A DNA stretch of 64,000 nt from Nonomuraea rubra (lineage in GTDB: Bacteria; Actinomycetota; Actinomycetes; Streptosporangiales; Streptosporangiaceae): the NCBI RefSeq assembly GCF_014207985.1, contig NZ_JACHMI010000001.1, forward strand, positions 10,585,001 to 10,649,000, given 5' to 3'. The translations under genes and the position numbers were made by a program. Below the pieces are notes generated by a model. The model searched no databases and was not told the origin of the DNA. It saw only the letters and a list, made by a program, of their open reading frames with translations. Position 1 is the first letter of the stretch. Every line of letters begins with the position of its first letter. Positions 42,249-51,056 of this stretch are shown piece after piece.

Positions 42249-43754
42249 ATGAACGCGCGTCCTGCTTTGAGGCAGAACGACTTTTCACCAGTAGCGGCAC
42301 CGCGGCTCGGCGCCTGGTCACCCGCCCTTTCCGTGAGCGTGGTGGTACCCGCGCACGGCGGGCAGGACAAGCTCGACCTGACGCTGGCGGCACTGGCCGC
42401 GCAGACGTACCCGGCACACCTCATGGAGGTCCTGGTCGTCGACGACGGCAGCCGGCCACCGATCCGGCTGCCCGAGATCCGCCCCGTCAACACCCGCCTC
42501 GTACGGGTCGAGGACGGCTGGGGCATCTCCAACGCCGTCAACACCGGCGCCAAGGCCGCCGACGGCGAGATCATCCAGCGGCTCGACTCCGACATGGTGG
42601 CCTGCCGCGAGCACATCGAGGCCCTGGCCCGGTGGCACCACGTGACCGACTACCTGGTCACGATCGGGATGAAGAAGTTCGTCGAGCCGCCGTGCGTCAC
42701 TCCCGGCCAGGTCTTCAGGGCCGGGCACCTGGGAGAGCTGTTCGACCTGGACACGGCCGTGCCGAGCTCGACCGAGGCGACCATCGCCAAGACCGACGGG
42801 CTGCGCAAGAGCCGCAACCCGTACCACGTGTGCACGGGCCCGACCTTCGCCCTTCCCCGGGAGGTCTTCCACGCCGTCGGCGGCCTCGACCCGACCGTCA
42901 TCCGGGGCGAGGACACCGAGTTCTCCTACCGGCTGGCCATGTACGGGGTCGTCTTCGTGCCCGACCTGGACGCCCAGGCCGTACACCTGGGGCTGCCCTC
43001 GCAGCACCGCGACCGGGAGCGGGCCGTGCGGGCCGTGGAGCCGTACCTGGCGCACCGGATCCCGCTGCGCAGGGACCTGCGCAAGGACCGGGGGCGGCGG
43101 TGGCTGGTGCCGTACGTGGAGGTGGTGCTGGACGTCACCGACACCAGCGAGTCGGTGGTGCGGCAGGCGGTGGCGGCGGCGCTGGACGGCAAGCTGCAGG
43201 ACATCGTGGTGACGTTGGTGGGGCCGTGGTCACGGCTGTCGTCCGGGCAGCGCTTCGGCCTGTCGGACCCGTGCTTCGAGCTGCGGCTCATGCGCGACCT
43301 GTTCGCCAACGACGAACGCATCCGCCTCATCGACGAGGCCGCCCCCACCCCTGCCCCGACCCCGTTCCGGTACCGGGGGCCGGTGGACGTGCCGCTGCAT
43401 CGGGCGACGCTGGAGCGCATGATCGAGTCGGTGCAGAAGGATCTCGCCGGGGTGCTGGTCGTGGACCTGCCGGACGGGCGTACGGCCCGGCTCGAACGGA
43501 CGTCGGCGTTGGGGCGGGCGTGCCTGCTCAGCTCGCCCGGGGAGGATCTGGACGAGGTCATCGCCGCCACGCACGGCGTCCGTCACGAACCCCCGGACCG
43601 GTTCTGGCCCGTCCCCGCCCAGCCGGAACCGGTCACCATCCCGGCTCCGCCGTCCACGCCCGCTTCTGGGAGTGCTGCGGCTGTTTCGGTGTCGGTGGAG
43701 GGGTCGGAGAATTCGCTGCTCCGGCGGCTGAAGTCTGCCTTGCGTCCCAACTGA
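42249..43754 (+). CDS. Family 2 glycosyltransferase, tandem GT-A-like architecture (A)
   Basis: 501 aa from ATG 42249. The N-terminal GT-A domain (residues 28-250) has VSVVVPAHGGQDKLDLTLAALAAQTYP, VVDDGS, the metal-binding D113-S114-D115 and GEDTEFSYRLAM. A second half (about 290-430), beginning at VPYVEVVLDVT, has LVGPW, DPCFELRLMRDLF and RLERTSALGRA but no DxD, and looks like a degenerate second GT-A-like domain. The C-terminus is a basic amphipathic helix (NSLLRRLKSALRPN), suggesting membrane attachment. It is a paralog of three other genes in this block. The donor and acceptor are unknown. It is divergent from thrC. Confidence 0.85.
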   Translation: MNARPALRQNDFSPVAAPRLGAWSPALSVSVVVPAHGGQDKLDLTLAALAAQTYPAHLMEVLVVDDGSRPPIRLPEIRPVNTRLVRVEDGWGISNAVNTGAKAADGEIIQRLDSDMVACREHIEALARWHHVTDYLVTIGMKKFVEPPCVTPGQVFRAGHLGELFDLDTAVPSSTEATIAKTDGLRKSRNPYHVCTGPTFALPREVFHAVGGLDPTVIRGEDTEFSYRLAMYGVVFVPDLDAQAVHLGLPSQHRDRERAVRAVEPYLAHRIPLRRDLRKDRGRRWLVPYVEVVLDVTDTSESVVRQAVAAALDGKLQDIVVTLVGPWSRLSSGQRFGLSDPCFELRLMRDLFANDERIRLIDEAAPTPAPTPFRYRGPVDVPLHRATLERMIESVQKDLAGVLVVDLPDGRTARLERTSALGRACLLSSPGEDLDEVIAATHGVRHEPPDRFWPVPAQPEPVTIPAPPSTPASGSAAAVSVSVEGSENSLLRRLKSALRPN

Positions 43755-44223
43755 TTTCCTCGGCGGCTCTGTGCCTGCGTCGTGTTGGGTGAGGCGCGGG
43801 CGGTTGTGCGTGCGGGGGGTGTGTTCGCGCGAAGGGGGCTTGCGTTTTGGGTGTGCGCCCTTCTGCGAGCGGGCTCGTGCGGTGGGCGTGCAGTGCGCGC
43901 AGGGGGTGCTTGTGCGTGAGGGGTGCTCTTGCGTGTTCGCACTTCCTGCCGCTCGCATGGAGGGGCGTTTGCACACAGGGGGTGGTTTTGTGCAGTGAGT
44001 CGCTCATGTGCAGGTGTCTGTTCGGGGATGCGTCTTGTGCTGGCCGCTGTGCACGTTGCGCCGGACTCCTCCGTACACCGTCCCGCCGACGCGGCGCCAG
44101 AGCACGGGGCGCCGCGCACCCACCAGGCGGCGCGTAACGCTGCGCGCCCGCCCGCCCCCGCATACGCTCAGCACCGGGAAGCGGGTGGGATGCTCCTCTT
44201 GATGTCAACCGTTGGGGCCATGA
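43755..44223. other. 469-bp gene-free region between convergent glycosyltransferases
   Basis: Between the two convergent stops lies G/T-rich sequence on the plus strand, with degenerate repeats such as GTGCGTGCGGGGGG (43806 onward) and GTGCGTGAGGGGTGC (43911 onward). Its base use differs from the flanking genes. Frames on either strand have Pro/Arg/Ala-biased products without recognisable features. No classic terminator hairpin was found. Confidence 0.5.
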
Positions 44224-45852
44224 TCAGTCGCGGAGGCGTTTGCGGAGGGCGCGTTTCATGGTGGTGGAGACCAGGGTGCGCAGGCCCTGCTGGGCCCGGT
44301 TGGCGGCGGCGAGCTGGCGCCGCAGGGCACCGACCTCGCGCCGCAGCTCCACGGTGGACCTGCGCCACCGCCCGGCCTCCTCGCGCCACTTGGCCACCTG
44401 CGCCCGCAGCCGCTCGGCTTCCTTGGCGAGCCTGGCGGCCTCCGCCTCGGCCTCCAGCCGGGCCCGGTGGGCGGTGCGCCGGCCCTGCGGAGCCGCCGGT
44501 GAGGTGGTGAAGCCGTACGTCTCGCCTTCGACCCAGGACACCCCGGACACCTCGTCCACCACGTCGTCCAGGTCCTCACCGTCGGCGGCGACGAGGCGGG
44601 CTCTGGCGAAGGCGGAGGTGCGTTCCAGGCGGGCCGCCACGACGCCGTCGGAGGCGGTTTCGTGGAGGAGCACGTTGACCAGGCCCAGGGCGTCGTCGCG
44701 GGCCAGGTCGAGGAGGCGGGCGAGGGTGTCCTCGGCGGGGGCCCAGCCGGCGGGCAGGCGGAGGACGAAGGGGACGGCGGGGTCCACGTCCGCCGTCTCG
44801 GCGAGGCGTACGCGGCCCTCGTGCTGGTAGTGCCCGTGGACCAGCACCAGTTCCAGGTCCGGGTCCCGGAGGGGGGCGCGGCGGTCGCGGTCGAGGGTGG
44901 GCCAGGGGCCCGTGAGCAGGACCGACACGTCCGGGACGGTGCCGGCGAGCACGGCGTCCACCGTCGTGCGCACGGCGTCGTAGCCGCGCGTGCCGTCCAC
45001 GACGACCGTGACGTACGGGACCTTCCACTGCCGTCCGGGATGGCCCCTGAGCCAGCGGTAGGCCGGGATGCGGTCGGCGACGAACGCGTGGCTGACCCGG
45101 TCGATGGGCTGCTTGTCGCGCATGCGCATGGTGGGCCCGAGGTGGTAGGCGCGCGCGGCGGGCTCGGGGACGAAGACGGCGCCCGCCTGGCCGAGCCGGT
45201 AGCCCAGCTCGGTGTCCTGGCCGAGGATCAGCTCCTCGTCCATGGGCCCGGCCGCCTCGATGAGCCTGGCGCTGACGGAGGTGGCGCCGCCGACGTGCAG
45301 GCTGAAGGGGCGCTGCGGGTTGTCGGTGAGGCCGTCGGTGCGTTCGACGAGGTCGACGATCCAGGCGTGCGGCTCGGCGGGCTCGAAGTGTCCGGCGAGG
45401 TCGTCGGGGAGCTCGGCGGGCAGTTCGGCGGCGGTGAAGCGGATGTAGCCGGTGACGACGAGGTACGGGGCGGCGTGGTGCCAGCGCATGTGGGCCTCGA
45501 TGGCGCCGGGCGTGAGCACCACGTCGGAGTCGAGCCAGTGGACGACGTCACCGGTGGCCTGGGCCAGGCCGGCGTTGCGGGCGCTGGCCCGGCCGGGGCG
45601 GTCGCAGACGACCAGCCGGGCGGCGCTGCCCTCCGGCAGGCGCAGGGGTGGTGAGCTGCCGTTGTCGACGACGATGATCTCGGTGAGCGCGGCCGGGTAC
45701 GTCTGCCTGCCCAGCGCCGCGAGCACCAGGTCGAGCTTGTCCTGGCCGCCGTAGGCCGGGATGACGACGCTGACCGTCAGCCTGGGGGTGAAGTGCTCGC
45801 CGGGAGCGAGCACCCGGTAGTCGTTCCCGCGCACCCTGCCGCGTGTGGTCAT
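44224..45852 (-). CDS. Family 2 glycosyltransferase, tandem GT-A-like architecture (B)
   Basis: 542 aa from ATG 45852, overlapping the stop of the upstream gene (ATGA); the frame to 45912 is not used. The GT-A domain has VSVVIPAYGGQDKLDLVLAALGRQTYP, D108-S109-D110, and GQDTELGYRLGQAGAVF, where the usual acidic residue before D is Gln. The second half contains VVVDGTRGYDAVRTTVDAVLAG, LLTGPW and LERTSAFARARL. The C-terminal 80 residues are a coiled coil ending in the very basic STTMKRALRKRLRD, which could dock on membrane phospholipid. It is paralogous to A, C and D of the block. Confidence 0.85.
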   Translation of the reverse strand: MTTRGRVRGNDYRVLAPGEHFTPRLTVSVVIPAYGGQDKLDLVLAALGRQTYPAALTEIIVVDNGSSPPLRLPEGSAARLVVCDRPGRASARNAGLAQATGDVVHWLDSDVVLTPGAIEAHMRWHHAAPYLVVTGYIRFTAAELPAELPDDLAGHFEPAEPHAWIVDLVERTDGLTDNPQRPFSLHVGGATSVSARLIEAAGPMDEELILGQDTELGYRLGQAGAVFVPEPAARAYHLGPTMRMRDKQPIDRVSHAFVADRIPAYRWLRGHPGRQWKVPYVTVVVDGTRGYDAVRTTVDAVLAGTVPDVSVLLTGPWPTLDRDRRAPLRDPDLELVLVHGHYQHEGRVRLAETADVDPAVPFVLRLPAGWAPAEDTLARLLDLARDDALGLVNVLLHETASDGVVAARLERTSAFARARLVAADGEDLDDVVDEVSGVSWVEGETYGFTTSPAAPQGRRTAHRARLEAEAEAARLAKEAERLRAQVAKWREEAGRWRRSTVELRREVGALRRQLAAANRAQQGLRTLVSTTMKRALRKRLRD

Positions 45853-46946
45853 GCGGCTTCCAGCGGCGCGGTCGAGGGCTCCATGAGCAGGCTGGGGCGG
45901 AAGCCGCGCCACTGGTTCACGGCCACCTTGAGGAAGTGGGCCAGCGGGAGCTGCCAGGTGTGGTCGGCGCTGAGGCCGCGGCGCAGGACATAACCGAGCC
46001 CGTGGGTGCGATAGATGCGGGCTTCTGCCTTTTGCGCGGCCTTCAGAAATTCAAGATCCACGGCACGCGGCAATCCAGGAAATCCGCCTATTTCACGGAA
46101 TTTCGCCATTGCTACCAGGATCGTGCCACCGGCCACATGATCGGCCCAGACCTCGCTCGGATAACTCGCCCCGCTCGCGAACGTCGTCCGCCTGACCGTC
46201 GCCTTCAACGGCTCCAGGTAGAAGAACTCGGCCGTGGTGCCCACCACGTCGGCCCCGGTGTAGGCCGTCGCCATCAGCAGGTCGGCCAGGTGCCGCGGGC
46301 CGTACCAGTCGTCGTCGTCCCACTTCGCCAGGTAGTCGCCGCTCGCGAGCGCCGCGGCCCGGTTGAGCACCTCGCCGAACGGCACGGACGCGTCCGCCTC
46401 CACCCAGCGCACGGGCAGCGAGCAGGCCGAGACCGCCTCGCGCACCTGGTCGTGGCGCACCCCGTGCAGGCCCAGCAGCACCTCCGCGCGCACGTCCCGC
46501 TGGCGCTCCATCTGGGCCAGCGCCTGGCCGATCAGGGCGGGCCGCTTGGTCGCCATGACGATGCTGACCTGCGGGACGGCGGTGACGGGGTGGGCGAGGC
46601 GGCGCAGCCGTACGCTGTGCTCCTCGCGACGCAGGTCGGCCAGCGAGCGCGCGGTGCCGTCGGCGGCGTGGCCGAGCCAGTCGCGGTCGGTGAGCAGCGC
46701 GGCAAGGTCGGCGGGCACCCACGGCGGCGCGTGTCCGGCCGTCAGCGGCACCCCGGCGGCGGCCAGCTCCAGCAGGCCGTCCAGCGGCACCCGGCCGTCC
46801 GGCCACTCGATCTCCAGGCCCCGCAGCGGGCGCAGCGCCGGTACGTCGGGCGGCTGGCCCTCCACCGCCCAGCCGGTGTCGCCCCAGTGCAGGCGGGCCA
46901 GCCCCTTCTCCGGCGTACGCGTGAAGCCGCAAGGGGTGACGGACAT
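45849..46946 (-). CDS. Glycosyltransferase with DDDDWYG motif (short form)
   Basis: 365 aa, ATG 46946 with AAGGAG upstream. Residues 1-125 hold a conserved N-terminal region (GFTRTP, then GLEIEWPDG and DLRREEHSVRLRRL). The GT-A domain follows: QVSIVMATKRPALIGQALAQMERQ, EVLLGLHG, the metal site D210-DDD-W (KWDDDDWYGPRHL) and HVAGGTILVAMAKFREIGGF. It ends in YRTHGLGYVLRRG...HTWQ. It aligns over its whole length with the C-terminal 380 residues of the gene at 49134. Substrate unknown. Confidence 0.85.
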   Translation of the reverse strand: MSVTPCGFTRTPEKGLARLHWGDTGWAVEGQPPDVPALRPLRGLEIEWPDGRVPLDGLLELAAAGVPLTAGHAPPWVPADLAALLTDRDWLGHAADGTARSLADLRREEHSVRLRRLAHPVTAVPQVSIVMATKRPALIGQALAQMERQRDVRAEVLLGLHGVRHDQVREAVSACSLPVRWVEADASVPFGEVLNRAAALASGDYLAKWDDDDWYGPRHLADLLMATAYTGADVVGTTAEFFYLEPLKATVRRTTFASGASYPSEVWADHVAGGTILVAMAKFREIGGFPGLPRAVDLEFLKAAQKAEARIYRTHGLGYVLRRGLSADHTWQLPLAHFLKVAVNQWRGFRPSLLMEPSTAPLEAA

Positions 46947-47032
46947 GGGTGGTGTGCTCCTTGACCGTTTGAGAGGTGATCGGCGCCTACCTTACGCCCG
47001 TTTTACTGACTAGTAGACGCGCATGCCAGATT

Positions 47033-47078
47033 CGGCAGGACACCCTGCCGCGTACGGCCTGTGCAGGCTCTGAGCCTG
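47033..47078. promoter_or_regulatory. Two dyads in the divergent glycosyltransferase promoter region
   Basis: CGGCAGG-ACAC-CCTGCCG (47033-47050) and CAGGCTC-T-GAGCCTG (47064-47078) are perfect dyads. They lie between the divergent glycosyltransferase genes starting at 46946 and 47186. They may be operators or hairpins. The sequence CCAATGTTGA at 47122-47131 repeats the ten-mer of the carotenoid oxygenase operator. Confidence 0.5.
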
Positions 47079-47185
47079 ATGATTCGCTGGGAACCTTGGA
47101 GAACTCATGGCGCGGTGGTTGCCAATGTTGAATAAGGTGTCAATACTCCCCAGATGTCCGTGAAGCCTCCGATGTCCTCCAAGCC

Positions 47186-47647
47186 GTGAACGACGAAAGG
47201 TATGCGCGGATGCTCTCGCCCCGCCGCCTGGCAGCGACCGCCGCACCCCTCGCAGCACTGGCCCTCGGCGTGCTCGCCCTCCTCGTACTCGCCGACCTGA
47301 TCACGCTCGGCGCCGCCGCGGCCGCCGTCGCGTTCCTGGTCTCGCTGGCCGCGCTCGCCCTGCTCGTCTTCACCGTGCGCCGCCTGGACGGCAAGGCGCA
47401 CCGCATCGACCTGCGGATCAAGAAGCACGAGGCCGAGCTGGCCAGGACCACCGCCGCGCTGAAGAACATCGAGACCAGGCTGGACGTGCTGGTGCAGGCT
47501 GTCGAGGACTCCGCCGCGCGGCGGGCCGACGACCTCGGCGCGATCCTGGCCTCGCTCGGCGAGGACCGGGTCAACGCCATGGCCAGGGCCCGCGAGGTGG
47601 AGGAGCTGCGCGAGGAGGTCAGAGGTCTGGCCAAGGACCGCGTATGA
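47186..47647 (+). CDS. Small membrane/coiled-coil protein of the glycosyltransferase operon
   Basis: 153 aa from GTG 47186; an ATG at 47210 with AAAGG upstream is an alternative (145 aa). The N-terminal part has two close hydrophobic helices (AATAAPLAALALGVLALLVLADLITLGAAAAAVAFLVSLAALALLVFTV), then a coiled coil from residue 70 (IDLRIKKHEAELARTTAALKNIETRLDVLVQAVEDS) that ends in EELREEVRGLAKDRV. Its last four bases overlap the next glycosyltransferase start (ATGA), so translation is coupled. It could be an anchor or length-control partner for the cytoplasmic enzymes; it has no recognised family. Confidence 0.7.
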   Translation: MNDERYARMLSPRRLAATAAPLAALALGVLALLVLADLITLGAAAAAVAFLVSLAALALLVFTVRRLDGKAHRIDLRIKKHEAELARTTAALKNIETRLDVLVQAVEDSAARRADDLGAILASLGEDRVNAMARAREVEELREEVRGLAKDRV

Positions 47648-49137
47648 CCCGGATCAGGCACAACGACTACGGCGTGCTGCGGCCGCCCGAGCCCGGCACG
47701 TGGCGGCCCTCGCTGAAGGTGTCGGTGGTCATCCCGGCCTACGACTGCCAGGAGGCGCTGGACCGGACGGTGCCCGCGCTGGCGCGGCAGACGTACCCGG
47801 CCGAGCTGGTCGAGGTGATCGTCGCCGACGACGGCAGCGAGCCGCCGCTGCGGGTGCCGGGAGCGCGGGTCGTACGGGTGACCGGCGGCTGGGGACGCGG
47901 CGCGGCTAGGCAGGCCGGGCAGCTCGCGGCCACCGGCGACGTGATCCACTGGCTGGACTCCGACATGATCCTCGCCGACGACCACCTAGAGGCGCACATG
48001 CGCTGGCACCACCTGATCGACTACGCGGTGGTGATCGGTGACACGCGGTTCGTGGACGCGCCGGGCGAGGAGGGCGTCCAGTCCGCGTACACGAGGAAGA
48101 TCCTGGAGTCCACCAGGAGGCTCAAGGACGCGGGGGCGAACCCGTACCTGCTGCACACCGGCGCCTCCTCCTCCGTACGCGCGGACCTGCTGCGCGCGGC
48201 GGGCGGCGTGGACGCCTCCCTGAACATGGCCGAGGACACCGAGCTCGGCTACCGGCTGGCCCAGGCGGGCGCGGTGTTCATCCCCGACGCCGAGGCCAGG
48301 GCGTGGCACGTCGGGCCCTCCACCGTGATGCTGCGGGAGCGGGAGGTGCACCGGCACAACTGGTCCTACCTGGGCGATCTGATCCCCGACCTGCGCTGGT
48401 TGCGCGCGCATCCGCGGCGGCACTGGCTGGTGCCGTACGTGCGGGCGGCGGTGACCGCCACGACGTACGAGGAGACGCGCGCCACCGTCGACTCGGCCCT
48501 GGCGGGCACGCTCACCGACGCGGCGGTCACCCTCGTCGGCCCCTGGGGCAAGCTGACCGGCGAGCGGCGCTCGAACCTCGACGACCCCATGCTGGACCTG
48601 CGCCTCCTGCACAACCTGTACGCGCACGAGCCGCGCGTGGAGTTCGCGGAGGACGTGCCGGCCTCGGCGGCGCCCGCGCCCTTCCTGGTGACGTTGCCCG
48701 CAGGATGGGTGCTGGGCGCCGACACGCTCGCCAGGCTGGTCAAGCACGCCGACCGCGACCTGCTCGGCCTGGTCTGCGTGGCGCTCGCGGAGGGCTCCGG
48801 CGGGGTCGTGGCCGCCCGGCTGGAGCGCACGGCCGCCTTCGCGCGTGCCGCGCTGTTCCAGGGCCAGGCCGACGACCTGGTGGACGAGCTGTTCGGGTCG
48901 GAGTGGGTCAGCGGCGCCGAGTACGGCGTCGTCCCGGCCGGCGAGGCCGAGCCCCTGTCCGGGGAGCCCGCCAAGTGGCGGGCACTGGCCGGGCAGCGGC
49001 TGGCCGAGATCAAGGAGCTGAAGGCCGAGGTGGAACGGCTGTCCGCCGAGGTCGAGCGGCTCTCCGAGACACCCGGCGAGCAGCAGCCGCGCGGCCCGCT
49101 GAACTCGATCATGCGCCATCTCCGGAGCGCCGGATGA
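47644..49137 (+). CDS. Family 2 glycosyltransferase, tandem GT-A-like architecture (C)
   Basis: 497 aa, ATG 47644. N-terminal signature RHNDYGVLRPPEPGTWRPSLKVSVVIPAYDCQEALDRTVPALARQTYP, metal site D105-S106-D107, AEDTELGYRLAQAGAVFIPD. The second half has VPYVRAAVTATTYEETRATVDSALAG, LVGPWGKL, RLERTAAFARA and no DxD. A short coiled coil (AEIKELKAEVERLSAEVERLSE) and a basic end (NSIMRHLRSAG) follow. It overlaps its neighbours on both sides by 4 bp. It is a paralog of A, B and D. Confidence 0.85.
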   Translation: MTRIRHNDYGVLRPPEPGTWRPSLKVSVVIPAYDCQEALDRTVPALARQTYPAELVEVIVADDGSEPPLRVPGARVVRVTGGWGRGAARQAGQLAATGDVIHWLDSDMILADDHLEAHMRWHHLIDYAVVIGDTRFVDAPGEEGVQSAYTRKILESTRRLKDAGANPYLLHTGASSSVRADLLRAAGGVDASLNMAEDTELGYRLAQAGAVFIPDAEARAWHVGPSTVMLREREVHRHNWSYLGDLIPDLRWLRAHPRRHWLVPYVRAAVTATTYEETRATVDSALAGTLTDAAVTLVGPWGKLTGERRSNLDDPMLDLRLLHNLYAHEPRVEFAEDVPASAAPAPFLVTLPAGWVLGADTLARLVKHADRDLLGLVCVALAEGSGGVVAARLERTAAFARAALFQGQADDLVDELFGSEWVSGAEYGVVPAGEAEPLSGEPAKWRALAGQRLAEIKELKAEVERLSAEVERLSETPGEQQPRGPLNSIMRHLRSAG

Positions 49138-51056
49138 TCGAGCGGTTGCTGGCGGAGCTGCGCGAGGCGCGGGTGTTCCTCGCCGGGATCGACGACGTGG
49201 ACCACCTGCACGACGCGGTGGACCTGGACCGGGACCTGCTGGAGCCGCACGCGGAGCCCGAGCACTCCCGTGAGGTGGTGGTGCTCGCCAGGACCCCCTC
49301 CGACCTGCGCAGGGTCGCCACCCTGCACAAGCTGCTGCCCCAGGCGGAACGGGTGGTCGTCGCCGTGCTCGACACGCCGCCCGCCCATCCCGCGCCCGTG
49401 CCCACGCCCACCCCGGCGCACCGCTGGCGGGCGCTCACGGACCTGCGGGTCTACCAGCCGAAGAACCGGGTCTGGGTGGTGGACGCGCGCTTCTCCGCCG
49501 CCACGCCCGCGGGCCGTACGGTGACGGCCACGGCCCGGGCGTTCGCCGGGCACCGGCTCGACGTGATCGCGGCGCCGGCGGCGGCCATCGCGGGCGTCGG
49601 CGCGGCGGACTGGCGGCCGGGCGACCCGAACGCGACGCCCGCCGAGGTGAGCGGCCCCGTGCCCGAGCGGGTGGGCGCGCCCGGCGGCGACGTGATCCTG
49701 CGCACGCTCACGGCGGACGCCATGGGGCCCGATCCCGACCCCGATCCCGCGCAGACCGGGTGGGCCGGAGCCGAGACGCCCATCGAACGGCCCGCGCTGG
49801 AGGCCGTGAGCTGGGAGCGGCTGGGCCGGCCCGGCATGACGGACTCGCCGCTGGCCGATCCCGACGTGCTCGCGGAGCCGTCCATGGTCCCGCCCGTGGA
49901 CGAGCGGCTGGTGAACCCGCAGGGGTTCGTCACCACGCCGTCACGCGGCATGGCGTCGCTGGCCGAGCGCGACGGGCGCTGGTCGGTGGTGCTGGACGGG
50001 AAGGCCGTGACGTCGTTCGCCGAGTCGGGCGGCGTCACCGACGCCGACGTGGCCAGGCTGCGCCAGATCAGGGGTGTCGAGGTGGACTGGCGGCACGCGC
50101 ACAGCGGCCCGCTGACGGCCGTGCGCGTGCTGGCCGGGCTGAGCGCCGCCGGGGTGCCGCTGGTGGCCGGCGCGGTGCCGCGCTGGGCGGGCGCGCTCGG
50201 CGACGAGCTCGTCGAATTGCTCACCCGTGAGCCGGACCTGTCGGACGACCTGCGGCGGGAGGAGCACAGCATCCGGCTGCGCCGCGCCGCGCTGCGTACC
50301 CACGGGGTGGCCGCCCGGTGGGAGCAGCTCGGCGCGCCCGCGCCCGCTCCCCCGCTCACGTCGGTCCTGCTGGCCACCCGCCGCACCGACATGGTGTCGT
50401 TCGCGCTCGGCCAGATCGCCCGCCAGCGCGGCGCCGGCCTGGAGGTGATCCTCGCGCTGCACGGCGTGCCGCAGGGGCATCCGGACGTGGCCGCGGCGAT
50501 CGCCGCGTACGACGGGCCGCTGACCGTGTTCGAGGCCGACCGTCGGGCCGTCTTCGGCGAGGTGCTGAACCTCGCCGCCGCCAGGGCCTCGGGGTCGTTC
50601 CTGCTGAAGATGGACGACGACGACTGGTACGGGCCCGACTTCCTGGCCGACCTGCTGCTGGCGCACGCGTACTCGGGGGCGCAGGTGGTCGGGACGGTGC
50701 CGGAGTTCGTCTACCTGTCCTCCATCGACGTCACCGTGCACCGCCACCAGATCACCGAGCAGATCACCAGCTTCGTGGCGGGCGGGACGATCCTGGTGGA
50801 GCGGTCGGCGTTCCAGGCGGTGGGCGGGTTCAGGCCGCTGCCGCGCTCGGTGGACACGCAGTTCCAGGAGGCGCTGCAGGCGGCGGGCGGGCAGATCTAC
50901 CGTACGCACGGGCTCGGGTACATCCTGCGCAGGGGCCCCGCGGCCAACCACACCTGGCAGGAGCCGCTCGGGACGTTCCTGCAGCGCAACAGGCGGCAGT
51001 GGCGCGGCTTCCGGCCGAACGCGCTGATGGCGCTCGACGGGAGCCCGCTCCCGTGA
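49134..51056 (+). CDS. Glycosyltransferase with DDDDWYG motif (long form)
   Basis: 640 aa from ATG 49134 (overlap ATGA with the gene before). Residues 1-260 are unique: an Asp/His-rich start, EHSREVVVLARTPSDLRRVATLHKLLP, and a Pro-rich linker (PVPTPTPAHRW). Residues 262 to the end match the short DDDDWYG enzyme: VNPQGFVTTP, VEVDWRHA, DLRREEHSIRLRR, TSVLLATRRTDMVSFAL, metal site D494-DDD-W, VAGGTILVERSAFQAVGGF and YRTHGLGYILRRG. The N-terminal domain might bind acceptor or partner proteins. The function is unknown. Confidence 0.85.
   Translation: MIERLLAELREARVFLAGIDDVDHLHDAVDLDRDLLEPHAEPEHSREVVVLARTPSDLRRVATLHKLLPQAERVVVAVLDTPPAHPAPVPTPTPAHRWRALTDLRVYQPKNRVWVVDARFSAATPAGRTVTATARAFAGHRLDVIAAPAAAIAGVGAADWRPGDPNATPAEVSGPVPERVGAPGGDVILRTLTADAMGPDPDPDPAQTGWAGAETPIERPALEAVSWERLGRPGMTDSPLADPDVLAEPSMVPPVDERLVNPQGFVTTPSRGMASLAERDGRWSVVLDGKAVTSFAESGGVTDADVARLRQIRGVEVDWRHAHSGPLTAVRVLAGLSAAGVPLVAGAVPRWAGALGDELVELLTREPDLSDDLRREEHSIRLRRAALRTHGVAARWEQLGAPAPAPPLTSVLLATRRTDMVSFALGQIARQRGAGLEVILALHGVPQGHPDVAAAIAAYDGPLTVFEADRRAVFGEVLNLAAARASGSFLLKMDDDDWYGPDFLADLLLAHAYSGAQVVGTVPEFVYLSSIDVTVHRHQITEQITSFVAGGTILVERSAFQAVGGFRPLPRSVDTQFQEALQAAGGQIYRTHGLGYILRRGPAANHTWQEPLGTFLQRNRRQWRGFRPNALMALDGSPLP

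Noticed and set aside
43583..44208. Several minus- and plus-strand frames of 95-195 codons in the glycosyltransferase gap
   Set aside because: The translations are Pro/Arg/Ala/His-biased with no homology-like motifs and no consistent ribosome-binding site, and they contradict each other in frame.
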